A stretch of 64,000 nt of DNA from Pseudoglutamicibacter cumminsii (GCF_016907775.1 NZ_JAFBCO010000001.1:992001-1056000); one strand, 5' to 3'. Shown: positions 17,856 to 26,379, counted from the stretch's first letter. Program-made: numbers and translations. Notes: generated from the letters alone by a model not told the origin.

Positions 17856-19454
17856 ATGAACACCCCTGACTTTTCCTCAATGACTGAGGCGGATGTTAGA
17901 AATAATCCGCACTTGGATGCGAATGCGTTGATGAACATCGCGCAGGCGCGTCCGGATCTGCGTTCCGCGGTGCGTCAGCACCCTAATTGCTATCAGGCTC
18001 TTGCTGAGTGGATCGATAGCCAGTCGGGTGGTGGTCAGCAGCAACCGCAGCAGCAGTCGCAGCAGCAAAACCAGTTCCAACAGCACCAGCCTGCGCAGAG
18101 CTACAACACTGGCTACGGTCAGCAGGGTCAGTCTCAGCAATACGGTCAGAATCAGTATGGCCATGCGCAGCAGAACCAGTACCAGCAGGGTGGCTACGGT
18201 CAGGCCCAGCAGTACGGCCAGAACCAATATGGCCAGCAGCAATACGGTCAGTCGACCTATGGGCAGGCTGGCCCGGGCTTTTCCGCTCCAAAAGACTGGA
18301 CGGGTTGGCTTCCGTTCATCATCGCGGGTCTAGCGGTTCTTAGTTTCATTGCGATTTTCTTGCCGGCGGTGTCGGCCAAGAATCCATTTGGGGGCGAGAG
18401 CCTGTCTGGTTCGCTTCTTGAACTTGAGGACTCCGTTGGTGTTTTTGCGATCTTTGCGATGATTCTGGTGATCGCTGCTGTTGTCCTGCCGGTTGTGACG
18501 TTTTTTGTACCGCGGAAGCCACTACCTTTGATCTACCCAATCGCAGGGATTGCCGCTGGTGCCATGGGTGTCATCACCTACATTGTGATGTTCATCCAGA
18601 TCGGTGCCCGCCTTAACAAAGCCCGCGAGGAAGCTGGGCGGTACGGTGTCTCCCTAGAGGATACCGGCGTCACATTGGGTCCCGCGTTCGGTACCTTCGT
18701 TGGTTTGATCGCGTTCGGTTTGCTTTTGGCTGCAGGTCTTCTCGCACTTCTGATGGAGTTGAAGGGTAAGGGCCTCAGTGCGAAAGCTCAGCCAGCTTTG
18801 GCAGGTAGCTCCAACGCGGGCGCGTGGGGCCAGCAGTCTTCTCAGAACAACCAGTACGGTGGTTACGCTCAGCAGTCGCAGTACACGCAGCAGGGTCAGC
18901 ATGGTCAGCAGGGTGGCTACGGCCAACAGGGCCAGTACGGTAACCAGCCTCAGCAGTACGGATCCTACGGTTACGGTCAGCAGCAGGGTAACCAACAGCA
19001 GGGTCAGCAGCAGTACGGTCAGCAGTCGTCCGAACAGTACGGGCAGCAATTCTCTGAGATCCAAGAGCCGGCTCAGAGCGAGCCAGTTGTTTCGGAGCCG
19101 ACTGTTTCTGAACCGGAGTCGGTGGCTTCGGAAGAGCTGTCTTCCGCTGAATCAGCAACGTCTGAGCCTGAGGTAAATGTTGAGCCAGTGGCTGAGACCT
19201 CTGAAGAGGTAAGCGAGGAGCCAACACCAGCTGCTGAAGCTGAACCAGTTCAGGAATCAGCTGACGTAACTGCCCAGGAGCCAGCTGAATCACCGGCTGA
19301 GGAATCGGGGGAGACGGTGCCGGCCGACGCATCGGCTGCCGATTTGCAGCAGCTTGCAGCGACTAAGCCTGAATTGTGGGAGCAGATCTGCCAGCACCCT
19401 AACTGCTACCCAGCATTGGCGGAGTGGATCAAACAAAACCAAGGCAACAATTGA
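17856..19454 (+). CDS. Four-helix membrane protein with prion-like Q/Y/G arms and a vLRR motif at each end
   Basis: 532 aa, no characterised homologue recognised. Order: an N-terminal variant leucine-rich-repeat (vLRR) motif (residues about 22-53) with ALMNIAQARPDLR and QHPNCYQALAEWI; a Q/Y/G/N-rich stretch (57-141) of YGQ-type repeats; four hydrophobic helices (about 151-173, 194-218, 225-250, 278-300); a second Q/Y/G arm (323-400); an acidic E/S/P/A-rich segment (400-492); and a second vLRR motif (494-526) with QHPNCYPALAEWI nearly identical to the first. vLRR motifs occur at the ends of uncharacterised actinobacterial proteins. With both ends on one side of the membrane, the arms would probably be cytoplasmic. 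It follows ftsH by 127 bp and ends in a strong terminator. Function unknown; phase separation or scaffold behaviour is speculation. Confidence 0.85.
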   Translation: MNTPDFSSMTEADVRNNPHLDANALMNIAQARPDLRSAVRQHPNCYQALAEWIDSQSGGGQQQPQQQSQQQNQFQQHQPAQSYNTGYGQQGQSQQYGQNQYGHAQQNQYQQGGYGQAQQYGQNQYGQQQYGQSTYGQAGPGFSAPKDWTGWLPFIIAGLAVLSFIAIFLPAVSAKNPFGGESLSGSLLELEDSVGVFAIFAMILVIAAVVLPVVTFFVPRKPLPLIYPIAGIAAGAMGVITYIVMFIQIGARLNKAREEAGRYGVSLEDTGVTLGPAFGTFVGLIAFGLLLAAGLLALLMELKGKGLSAKAQPALAGSSNAGAWGQQSSQNNQYGGYAQQSQYTQQGQHGQQGGYGQQGQYGNQPQQYGSYGYGQQQGNQQQGQQQYGQQSSEQYGQQFSEIQEPAQSEPVVSEPTVSEPESVASEELSSAESATSEPEVNVEPVAETSEEVSEEPTPAAEAEPVQESADVTAQEPAESPAEESGETVPADASAADLQQLAATKPELWEQICQHPNCYPALAEWIKQNQGNN

Positions 19455-19510
19455 TTCATCTGGAGGACCAGGGTCTGGGTGCGTAGCCCATCCTGCATCT
19501 CCGTTGTGAG

Positions 19511-19544
19511 AAGATGCCCCAAGAGGAGACTCTTGGGGCATCTT
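19511..19544 (+). terminator. Strong rho-independent terminator
   Basis: A perfect 15-bp stem (AAGATGCCCCAAGAG and its complement) with a GAGA tetraloop, then TTTCG. It terminates the vLRR membrane-protein gene. Confidence 0.85.
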
Positions 19545-19584
19545 TCGTAACTACATCAGGAAGCCTTCTACGGTTCGTTTTGGG

Positions 19585-19701
19585 GCTTTGATGAATGTGG
19601 CGCGTTCACGGCCAGATCTGCGTGCCACGGTGTGTTAGCACCCGAGCTGTTATCCAGCTTTAGCTGTCTGAATCAAACGGGCGCAAACTATGAATCATTA
19701 G
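19585..19701 (+). pseudogene. Decayed vLRR motif fragment
   Basis: Read from 19585, the frame gives ALMNVARSRPDLRATVC, stop, HPSCYPALAV, stop, IKRAQTMNH, stop. It aligns residue for residue with the vLRR ends of the gene just upstream (ALMNIAQARPDLRSAVRQHPNCYQALAEWI). The TAG at 19636 replaces the Gln before HPNC and the TGA at 19669 replaces the Trp of AEW, each a single-base change from CAG and TGG. Upstream of 19585 the similarity fades. It looks like the C-terminal remnant of a lost paralogue or of a duplicated 3' end. Confidence 0.75.
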
Positions 19702-19793
19702 AGCATTCCTCGTCGGGTAGTAAAGGGATGTGGCCCATGGATAGGGGTCACATCTCGGCGCGTTAAAGACTGTTTCAAGCTTCGGGAAGAGTG

Positions 19794-19855
19794 TAGGATA
19801 GATCACAGTTGCGAATACAGAATGCAGTGTTCGCATATCGAACTTTTCTGTGATC
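19794..19855 (+). promoter_or_regulatory. Promoter and nested palindromes upstream of the aromatic hydroxylase
   Basis: TAGGAT (19794-19799) is a likely -10. Immediately downstream, GATCACAG (19801-19808) pairs with CTGTGATC (19848-19855); inside lie GCGAA/TTCGC and GTTCG (19829) with CGAAC (19839). Such nested symmetry just past the start of transcription would suit repression by the IclR protein encoded downstream. Together with the terminator and the vLRR relic it accounts for the 439-bp gap 19455-19893. Confidence 0.45.
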
Positions 19856-19893
19856 GTTTGACCGCGATATCGTTTCACCGCAATGGAGCCAGA

Positions 19894-21828
19894 ATGCAGT
19901 TTCACCACAACGGCTATGTGACCGGAGACCCCCTCATCAAGGAAGCCGCAGGCGTCGGCATTAACCGTAGTGAAGACCTTCCGGAGGTCATGGACGTACT
20001 GATCGTGGGTGAAGGCCCCGCCGGTATGACGACCGCAGCACAGCTTTCAGTCTTCCCGCAGCTCGATGTGCGCCTGATCGAGCGCCGCGAACACGAGTTG
20101 CAGGTCGGCCAGGCAGACGGCATCCAGGCTCGCTCCGTCGAAACGTTCCAGGCCTTCGGGTTCGCAAACCGCGTGATCGACGAGGCCTTCCACCTCCGCG
20201 AAATGGCGTTCTGGAAGCCGGACCCAGAAAATCCGAAGAACATCGTCCGCGCGGCACTCGCTCCGGATGACCCGCACGGTGTCTCCGAATTCCCGCACCT
20301 GATCATCAACCAGGCGCGCATCATGCAGTACTTCGGCGAGTTCATGCGCAACCAGCCATCCCGCATGAAGCCGAACTACGGCATCGAATACCTCTCCCAC
20401 GAACGCGACGATTCCCAGGAATACCCACTGCTCGTCAACCTGCGGTACACGTTCGGCGAAAAGGCCGGCGAAGAGTTCTCGGTCCGCACCAAGTACCTCG
20501 TCGGCGCAGACGGTGCGCGTTCACAGATCCGCCGCGACATCGGCGCAACCCGCGTAGGCCAGCAGGCCGCACACGCGTGGGGAGTCGTGGACTCCATCGT
20601 CGAAACTGACTTCCCAGACTGGCGCACCAAGTGCGCCATCCAGTCCCACGACGGCGGCTCGATCCTCCACATTCCACGCGAAGGTGGCGCGATGTCGCGC
20701 ATGTACGTCGACCTCGGCGAAACCGCTCCGGACGACGACGGCAAGGTCCGCCAGACCCCGCTCGAAGAGATCGTTCGCCACGCCAACGAGATCCTCCACC
20801 CATACACGGTCGAGGTTAAGAACGTTGCCTGGTGGTCGGTTTACGAGGTCGGCCACCGCGTGACCGACCGCTTCGACGACGTCCCTGTCGAGGAAGCCGG
20901 CAAGAAGATGCCGCGCGTCTTCATCCTCGGCGACGCCTGCCACACCCACTCCGCTAAGGCCGGCCAGGGCATGAACGTGTCGATGCAGGACGCATTCAAC
21001 CTCGGTTGGAAGCTCGCACACGCCTTGCTCGGCACCGCCCCGCAGGAGATCCTTTCGACCTACACGGGTGAGCGCCAGGTCATCGCCCAGAACCTCATCG
21101 ACTTCGACATGGAATGGTCCTCGATGATGGCCCGCAAGCCAGAGGAATTCGAGAACCCGAGCGACCTCGAGGACTTCTACGTCCGCACCGCTGAGTTCCC
21201 AGCGGGCTTCATGACCGAATACGAGTCATCCATGGTCTGCGGCGGCACCAAGCACCAGGCGCTCGCCGAGGGCTTCACGGTTGGTAAGCGCTTCAAGTCG
21301 GCGTGGGCTACCCGCCGTTGCGACGGCGTGCGCGTCCACCTTGGTCACCTCGCTGAGGCCGATGGCCGCTGGCGCATGTATGTGTTCGCTGACGGCGCGC
21401 ACCCAACCGAGCACTCGGCGGTGGATGACTTCGCTGCCTGGCTTAAGGACGACGAAGCCTCACCACTGGTTGGTGGCGAGCTCGGCGGCCGCCCGCGTCA
21501 CGAGTGGTTTGACGTCAAGGTCATCTACCAGCAGTCGCACGAAGAGTTCGAGGTCTTCGACGCGCCCGAGGTGTTCCGCCCACGCTACGGCAAGTACAAC
21601 ATCATGCAGTGGGAGAACGTGTTCGCCGCGGCTCTCGGCAACGCCGACCGTGAGCGTCAGGAAATGAACCCTGTTGCGCTCAGCCGTGACATTTTCGATG
21701 AGCGCGGTCTCTCGCGTGACGGCGTGGTTGTTGTTGTGCGCCCTGACCAGTATGTTGCGCAGGTCCTTCCGTTGGATGCCACTGATGAGCTGAGCGAGTT
21801 CTTCAAGGGCGTCCTCTCGGAGTCCTAG
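19894..21828 (+). CDS. FAD-dependent aromatic hydroxylase (phenol / 3-hydroxybenzoate monooxygenase family)
   Basis: 644 aa from ATG at 19894, with GGAG 6 nt upstream; a 24-codon longer reading passes through the operator region. The N-terminal Rossmann motif is VLIVGEGPAGM. The second FAD motif is LGDACHTHSAKAGQGMN. A C-terminal thioredoxin-like domain ends in VLPLDATDELSEFF. Size and layout match actinobacterial 3-hydroxybenzoate 4-monooxygenase and phenol 2-monooxygenase, which add a hydroxyl group to a phenolic ring with NADPH and O2. The exact substrate is not determinable, and no ring-cleavage genes lie nearby. Codons are C-ending for most of the gene and become G/T-ending near the 3' end (after about 21640). 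An IclR regulator follows 26 bp later. Confidence 0.88.
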   Translation: MQFHHNGYVTGDPLIKEAAGVGINRSEDLPEVMDVLIVGEGPAGMTTAAQLSVFPQLDVRLIERREHELQVGQADGIQARSVETFQAFGFANRVIDEAFHLREMAFWKPDPENPKNIVRAALAPDDPHGVSEFPHLIINQARIMQYFGEFMRNQPSRMKPNYGIEYLSHERDDSQEYPLLVNLRYTFGEKAGEEFSVRTKYLVGADGARSQIRRDIGATRVGQQAAHAWGVVDSIVETDFPDWRTKCAIQSHDGGSILHIPREGGAMSRMYVDLGETAPDDDGKVRQTPLEEIVRHANEILHPYTVEVKNVAWWSVYEVGHRVTDRFDDVPVEEAGKKMPRVFILGDACHTHSAKAGQGMNVSMQDAFNLGWKLAHALLGTAPQEILSTYTGERQVIAQNLIDFDMEWSSMMARKPEEFENPSDLEDFYVRTAEFPAGFMTEYESSMVCGGTKHQALAEGFTVGKRFKSAWATRRCDGVRVHLGHLAEADGRWRMYVFADGAHPTEHSAVDDFAAWLKDDEASPLVGGELGGRPRHEWFDVKVIYQQSHEEFEVFDAPEVFRPRYGKYNIMQWENVFAAALGNADRERQEMNPVALSRDIFDERGLSRDGVVVVVRPDQYVAQVLPLDATDELSEFFKGVLSES

Positions 21829-21854
21829 AACGTTCTCAAGAACTGGGTGTCTTT

Positions 21855-22568
21855 GTGACGGTTGAAACTGAGGGCCGTGCGGGGGCGTCTGCGGCGGGTT
21901 CGCAGACGCTCTCGCGCGGCCTGAGTTTGTTGGAGGCTATCGCGGAGCATGAGCAGGGTCTCACGATTCCGCAGTTGTGCGATCGGGTTGGTTTGCACCG
22001 CTCGATTGTGTACCGCCTGTTGCGTACGTTGGAGGCGCACAACATGGTGGTGCGTGGGTCGGATGGCGTGGTGACGTTGGGTCCGAACTTGTTGGTTTTG
22101 GCCCGTTCTGTGAACCGTGATGTTCAGGCTGCCGCGTTGCCGGAGTTGACGAGGTTGTCGCAGGATCTGCAGATGACGGCGTTCATTGCGGTTTTGACGC
22201 AGAATCACGTGGTCACGTTGGTTTCGGTTGAGCCGAAGACCGACGGTGCCGCGCTGGTTCAGCGTCCGGGTTCGTCGCATGCGTTGGATGCTGGCGCCCC
22301 GGGTGCGGCTATTCGTGCCCAGTTGGGGCCGGCGGAGTTGGAGGCGCGCGGTGTCGCTACCCCGGAGTTGTTCGGGGATGCCGCGCGCCCGTATGCGAAG
22401 AGCCGTTCGCAGGTTTTGGATGGCGTGAGTTCGATTGCCGTTCCGTTGCGGGTTCCGGGGTATGCCGCGGCCTCGCTTGGGGTGGTGTTTGTGAGCCGTG
22501 AGAACGATGCGGGGGTTGCGGCTGCTTTGCATCGTTCGGCTTCGCTGATTGAGGCTGATCTGTTGTAG
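21855..22568 (+). CDS. IclR-family transcriptional regulator
   Basis: 237 aa from GTG at 21855. The N-terminal winged helix (residues about 15-70) includes LSRGLSLLEAIAEHEQGLTI and HRSIVYRLLRTLEAHNMV. The rest is an effector-binding GAF-like domain. IclR proteins commonly control aromatic catabolism. Placement directly behind the hydroxylase suggests it regulates that gene, probably through the palindromes at 19801-19855. The effector domain is on the short side but shows no obvious break. Confidence 0.88.
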   Translation: MTVETEGRAGASAAGSQTLSRGLSLLEAIAEHEQGLTIPQLCDRVGLHRSIVYRLLRTLEAHNMVVRGSDGVVTLGPNLLVLARSVNRDVQAAALPELTRLSQDLQMTAFIAVLTQNHVVTLVSVEPKTDGAALVQRPGSSHALDAGAPGAAIRAQLGPAELEARGVATPELFGDAARPYAKSRSQVLDGVSSIAVPLRVPGYAAASLGVVFVSRENDAGVAAALHRSASLIEADLL

Positions 22569-22573
22569 GTCGG

Positions 22574-22579
22574 TAGGCT
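22574..22579 (+). promoter_or_regulatory. -10 box of a predicted leaderless folE promoter
   Basis: TAGGCT in the 17-bp gap after the IclR stop, 6 nt before the folE ATG at 22586. It gives the folate genes their own start of transcription. Confidence 0.5.
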
Positions 22580-22585
22580 GTGAGC

Positions 22586-23218
22586 ATGTCGAATGTGGAC
22601 TCCGAGGGTTTTGATGTGATGGGCGAGAATTCAGACGCTGTAGCTGGCCAGGTTGATCAGCCGCGGATTGAGCGCGCTGTCCGTGAGATTTTGTTGGCGG
22701 TGGGTGAGGATCCGGACCGGGATGGTTTGGTGGATACACCGGCGCGTGTGGCGCGTGCGTATGCCGAGGTTTTCTCGGGCCTGCATATGGATCCGGCTGA
22801 GTTGTTGTCCACGACGTTCGATATCGATCATTCGGAGATGGTCTTGGTGAAGGACATCCCGTTTTATTCGACGTGTGAGCACCATTTGGTTCCGTTCCAT
22901 GGCCGCGCCCACATCGGCTATATTCCGGGTGTTTCGGGCAAGGTTACGGGGTTGTCGAAGCTTGCCCGGCTGGTTGATTTGTTTGCTCGGCGTCCGCAGG
23001 TTCAGGAGCGTTTGACGACTCAGATTGTTGAGGCGTTGGAGGAGCATTTGCAGCCGTGCGGCGCGATTGTGGTGATTGAGGCTGAGCATTTGTGCATGTC
23101 GATGCGGGGTGTGCGTAAGCCTGGGTCGACGACGACGACGTCGGCTGTGCGTGGTCAGTTGCGTGAGCCTGCTACGCGTGCTGAGGCGATGGGCTTGATT
23201 ATGGGGCATGGCCGTTAG
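22586..23218 (+). CDS. folE: GTP cyclohydrolase I
   Basis: 210 aa from ATG at 22586; a GTG at 22580 is in frame but lies inside the promoter-start spacer. The enzyme makes 7,8-dihydroneopterin triphosphate from GTP, the first step of folate synthesis. The zinc ligands are in [12 protein letters not shown], and C-terminal [17 protein letters not shown] and [14 protein letters not shown] complete the active site. Codons are markedly G/T-ending (TTG leucine), continuing through folK. First gene of the folate block. Confidence 0.96.
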   Translation: MSNVDSEGFDVMGENSDAVAGQVDQPRIERAVREILLAVGEDPDRDGLVDTPARVARAYAEVFSGLHMDPAELLSTTFDIDHSEMVLVKDIPFYSTCEHHLVPFHGRAHIGYIPGVSGKVTGLSKLARLVDLFARRPQVQERLTTQIVEALEEHLQPCGAIVVIEAEHLCMSMRGVRKPGSTTTTSAVRGQLREPATRAEAMGLIMGHGR

Positions 23219-23296
23219 CTTTTTGTGTGGCGGGTAAGCTAGGGGTAGGCGGCTTTGTGCCGCGTGTTCGTTGCGAATCGTCTGGAAGGTCGGTTG

Positions 23297-24223
23297 ATGT
23301 TCAACCTCGCTGCAACTCCTGGTACTGGTCCTAACACGTCTGCTTTGCCTGTGATCCGTGCGAAGTCTCGTGAGGATGCTTGGGCTGATTTGCCTCATGA
23401 TCGTTGCTTGGTGATGGGTGTTTTGAATGTCACTGAGGATTCGTTTTCGGATGGTGGCCGTTTCCTGAATGTTGATGCGGCGATTGCGCATGGTGTTGAG
23501 ATGATGCGTGCGGGCGCGGACATTATCGATGTGGGTGGTGAGTCGACGCGTCCGGGCGCTGATTTTGTGGATCCTGAGGTTGAGGTTTCCCGTGTGGTGC
23601 CTGTTGTGAAGGGTCTTGTTGCGGCGGGTGCTGTGGTTTCGGTTGATACGACGCATGCGTCGACTGCGCGTGCGGCGTGGGAGGCTGGCGCGCATCTGAT
23701 TAATGATGTTTCGGGTCTGACGTTTGAGCCTGAGATGGCGCAGGTTGTTGCTGAGCTGGGTGCTCGTGTTGTGTTGACGCATCGTCGTGGTGATCAGAAG
23801 ACGATGGTGGATCACGCTGAGTATGGCGATGTTGTGGCTGAGGTGGTTTCGGAGCTGGTGGAGGTCCGGGATCAGTTTGTTGCAGCGGGTGTGGCTCGGG
23901 AGAACATTATTTTGGATCCGGGTGTGGGTTTCGCGAAGAACGCTGAGCATGATTGGGCTGTTTTGAATGCGACGGATCGTTTTGTGGCTTTGGGTCATGA
24001 CGTTTTGATTGGTACGTCGCGTAAGCGTTTCTTGGGTCGTTTGTTGGAGGAGCGTAAGCGTCCGCATGAGGTTGCGGATCGTGATGCTGCTACGCATGCG
24101 ACGAGCGCGTTGGCCGCGGCGTCGGGTGCGTGGGCTGTGCGTGTTCATGATGTTGCTGGTACGCGTGACGCTGTGGAGGTTGCTCGTGCGTGGGTGAACC
24201 CGGCTGAGGCGGTTGAGGCGTGA
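23297..24223 (+). CDS. folP: Dihydropteroate synthase
   Basis: 308 aa from ATG at 23297, with GGAAGG 7 nt upstream; the 14-codon longer reading lacks a ribosome site. It condenses p-aminobenzoate with dihydropterin pyrophosphate and is the sulfonamide target. Family motifs: MGVLNVTEDSFSDGG at the start of the TIM barrel, DIIDVGGESTRPGA, and ILDPGVGFAKNAEHDW with GTSRKRFLG further on. The stop overlaps the folB GTG by 4 bp. Confidence 0.96.
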   Translation: MFNLAATPGTGPNTSALPVIRAKSREDAWADLPHDRCLVMGVLNVTEDSFSDGGRFLNVDAAIAHGVEMMRAGADIIDVGGESTRPGADFVDPEVEVSRVVPVVKGLVAAGAVVSVDTTHASTARAAWEAGAHLINDVSGLTFEPEMAQVVAELGARVVLTHRRGDQKTMVDHAEYGDVVAEVVSELVEVRDQFVAAGVARENIILDPGVGFAKNAEHDWAVLNATDRFVALGHDVLIGTSRKRFLGRLLEERKRPHEVADRDAATHATSALAAASGAWAVRVHDVAGTRDAVEVARAWVNPAEAVEA

Positions 24224-24603
24224 GGCCTTTCCAGTGGGATGGTCATGACGTCATTACGATCAGCGGGATTTCTGCGACAGGTTTTCATGGCGTTTTCGAC
24301 CATGAGCGGCGTGAGGGCCAGACGTTCGTTGTCGATGTGAAGGTTGCGACGTCGTTCCGGGTGTCTGCTGCGTCTGATGATGTTTCGGACACGTTGGATT
24401 ATGGCTTGATGTCTCAGGCCGTTGTTGAGGAGATTCAGGGCGGCCCGCACAACTTGATTGAGAAGTTGGCGTCGGTGATTGTTGACCGTTTGATGCGGGA
24501 TTTCGCTCCGCTTGCGGTGCAGGTTACGGTGCACAAGCCGCAGGCGCCTATCTCGGTGCCGTTTGGCGATGTGGCTGTGACGATGAGCCGCAGCCGTTCA
24601 TAA
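24220..24603 (+). CDS. folB: Dihydroneopterin aldolase
   Basis: 127 aa. It cleaves 7,8-dihydroneopterin to 6-hydroxymethyl-dihydropterin and glycolaldehyde. Seen are ISGISATGFHGVFDHERREGQ at the N-terminus (the catalytic Tyr position of the GYHGV-type motif is Phe here: GFHGV) and the substrate-binding Glu in NLIEKLASVI. The GTG start overlaps folP by 4 bp, so translation is coupled. Confidence 0.93.
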   Translation: MRPFQWDGHDVITISGISATGFHGVFDHERREGQTFVVDVKVATSFRVSAASDDVSDTLDYGLMSQAVVEEIQGGPHNLIEKLASVIVDRLMRDFAPLAVQVTVHKPQAPISVPFGDVAVTMSRSRS

Positions 24604-24634
24604 CGTTGGATGCTTCGTAGGGTTGGAGGCTGTT

Positions 24635-25312
24635 GTGTCGCAGGGGTCTGACTCGCAGGGTTCTGAGTTCAATGCATCGGAGCCGCATGAGGTGGAGCAG
24701 GGCCCGCTTCCGGAGGTTTTGACGCAAGAGCCGGGGTACCCGGTGATCGCTGTGATCGCGTTGGGCGCGAACTTGGGTGACGTTGTTGAGACGTTGGCGT
24801 TGGCGCGCGCGGAGATCGCGGCGTTGGATGGCGTCACGGTCACGGGTGAGTCGCCGATGGTGGTGACGGATCCGGTGGGCGGCCCAGAGGGTCAGCCTGA
24901 GTACTTGAACCAGGTCGTTGAGGTTTCGACGACGTTGTCACCTGCCGCTTTGCTGGAGCAATTGCAACGTATTGAGTTGGAGCATGGCCGTACTCGTGAG
25001 GTGCGGTGGGGTGCTCGGACGTTGGATTTGGATGTCATCACGTTTGGTTCTGTGGTGAGTGATCATCCGTTGTTGACTTTGCCGCATCCGCGCGCGTTGG
25101 AGCGTGGTTTTGTGGTGATTCCGTGGTCGTGGATGGATCCGGGCGCGTTTGTGGGTTCGGAGTCTGTGTTCCGTGTTGCGCGTGAGCTTGAGCCTTTGGG
25201 TGGGGTGCGTCCGTATATGGATCCGGCGCATCGACTGCCGGACTCGCGTGACGCCGCCGCTGAGACCAGCGGCACTGCATCTTCCGACGGTGACGGGGCT
25301 TCCGCATCGTGA
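24635..25312 (+). CDS. folK: HPPK, 6-hydroxymethyl-dihydropterin pyrophosphokinase
   Basis: 225 aa from GTG at 24635, with GGAGG (24625-24629) 5 nt upstream; the TTG at 24623 is rejected because it precedes that ribosome site. The core starts at ALGANLGDVVETLALA and includes the signature RWGARTLDLDVITFG. N-terminal (about 35 aa, Gln/Ser/Glu-rich) and C-terminal (about 25 aa) extensions look disordered. It overlaps the next gene by 4 bp. Confidence 0.93.
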   Translation: MSQGSDSQGSEFNASEPHEVEQGPLPEVLTQEPGYPVIAVIALGANLGDVVETLALARAEIAALDGVTVTGESPMVVTDPVGGPEGQPEYLNQVVEVSTTLSPAALLEQLQRIELEHGRTREVRWGARTLDLDVITFGSVVSDHPLLTLPHPRALERGFVVIPWSWMDPGAFVGSESVFRVARELEPLGGVRPYMDPAHRLPDSRDAAAETSGTASSDGDGASAS

Positions 25313-25788
25313 TTAAGTTGCGTGTTTTGCCGCTGCTGATTGGCTGGTTCGTGTTCGCGGCTGCGGGGTTGCTGCTGTCGACGCTGCTGGCTGTTGCGGG
25401 TGCGAACGTGTGGGCGGTGGGGTGGACGTCGTCGGCGGCGTTGCTTGCGGTGGCTGTTGTCGCGTTTGTGCTGGGTTTGTGGGTGTATTTGTCGCGGACG
25501 CGGCGCACGGATCGGCGGATCGACCCGTTGGCGGCGGTGCGCGTTGTGGTTTTTGCCCAGGCTTCCGCGCTGGTGGGGCTGGCGGTTTCGGGTTTCCATG
25601 CGGGCGTTGTGGTGGATGTGGCGTTGCATGGCGCTGTGGGCTCGCCGGTTTTCTGGCGTTCCGTGTTCGCGGTGGCGGCTGGCGTGATTGTGGCCGTGGT
25701 GGGGCTCGTGGTGCAGCGGTTGTGCACTGTGAATTCGGATGATGACGACGAACCCGGCCCAACGGAAGGAGCTCCAGATGCAGCATGA
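25309..25788 (+). CDS. DUF3180 family membrane protein
   Basis: 159 aa with four hydrophobic helices (about 5-27, 32-58, 84-105, 118-141) and an acidic C-terminus (DDDDEPG). DUF3180 proteins are small actinobacterial membrane proteins always found after folK; their function is unknown. The GTG start overlaps folK by 4 bp and the 3' end overlaps the next gene by 11 bp. Confidence 0.85.
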   Translation: MIKLRVLPLLIGWFVFAAAGLLLSTLLAVAGANVWAVGWTSSAALLAVAVVAFVLGLWVYLSRTRRTDRRIDPLAAVRVVVFAQASALVGLAVSGFHAGVVVDVALHGAVGSPVFWRSVFAVAAGVIVAVVGLVVQRLCTVNSDDDDEPGPTEGAPDAA

Positions 25789-26371
25789 CGATGCGGTCCA
25801 CGCGGCCGAGGAACCGCGGGTTGCCGATACTGCGCAGCCGGGCGGGCAAGAGCCTGCACAGCCGCAGCCGTGGGTTGCGGATCATGAGTGGATCCCGGTG
25901 GATCCGCGGCTGGCGAAGGTTCAACATCTTGCGAATTTCTTCTCGACTGTGGCGTGGGCGGCCGGGGGTTGTGTTCCGTGGCTGTTGACGCATTTCGATG
26001 TGTGGGCCGCGCCAACCTGGCTTGTATGGGCTGGCTGGATTCTGGCTGCGTACTCGCTGGTGAGCGGGGTTGTTCAGGCTTTTCTGATTGGGCCGCGTGT
26101 GCGCAGCATGGGCTGGATGCTGCGGGAGAACGATTTCACGTATCGCGTGGGGATCATTCTCCGCCGGGTTGTGGTGGTGCCCTATGGCCGGCTTCAGTAT
26201 GTTGATTTGACGTCGGGGCCGTTGATGCGTCGGTATGGCTTGTGTGAGGTGTCGTTTAAGACGGCCGCGGCGGAGAGCTCGCCCGATATCCCTGGCTTGA
26301 CTCAAGCGGATGGCGAGCGTTTGCGTGATGAGCTCGCGGCGCGAGGTGAGCAGAAGCTCGCCGGGATTTAG
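25778..26371 (+). CDS. Bacterial PH-domain membrane protein (YdbS-like)
   Basis: 197 aa from ATG at 25778, with AAGGAG (25766-25771) 6 nt upstream. A 30-residue Ala/Glu/Pro-rich leader precedes two helices (about 48-68, 76-100), then a bPH2 (DUF304) domain containing YRVGIILRRVVVVPYGRLQ and VDLTSGPLMRRYGL. YdbS/YdbT pairs are membrane proteins of uncertain role, linked in Bacillus to resistance against bacteriocins and membrane stress. The YdbT-like partner follows 8 bp later. Confidence 0.82.
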   Translation: MQHDDAVHAAEEPRVADTAQPGGQEPAQPQPWVADHEWIPVDPRLAKVQHLANFFSTVAWAAGGCVPWLLTHFDVWAAPTWLVWAGWILAAYSLVSGVVQAFLIGPRVRSMGWMLRENDFTYRVGIILRRVVVVPYGRLQYVDLTSGPLMRRYGLCEVSFKTAAAESSPDIPGLTQADGERLRDELAARGEQKLAGI

Positions 26372-26379
26372 GGGGCGTT

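Noticed and set aside
18001-18291. The Q/Y/G-repeat DNA as a non-coding tandem repeat
   Set aside because: The frame is intact across both arms, synonymous changes are frequent, and the repeats join well-defined helices and end motifs, so it is coding.
22631-24148. A 505-codon open frame on the complement of folE-folP
   Set aside because: Thr/Arg/His/Asn-rich shadow caused by the codon bias of the fol genes; no domain is recognisable, and the + strand genes are certain.
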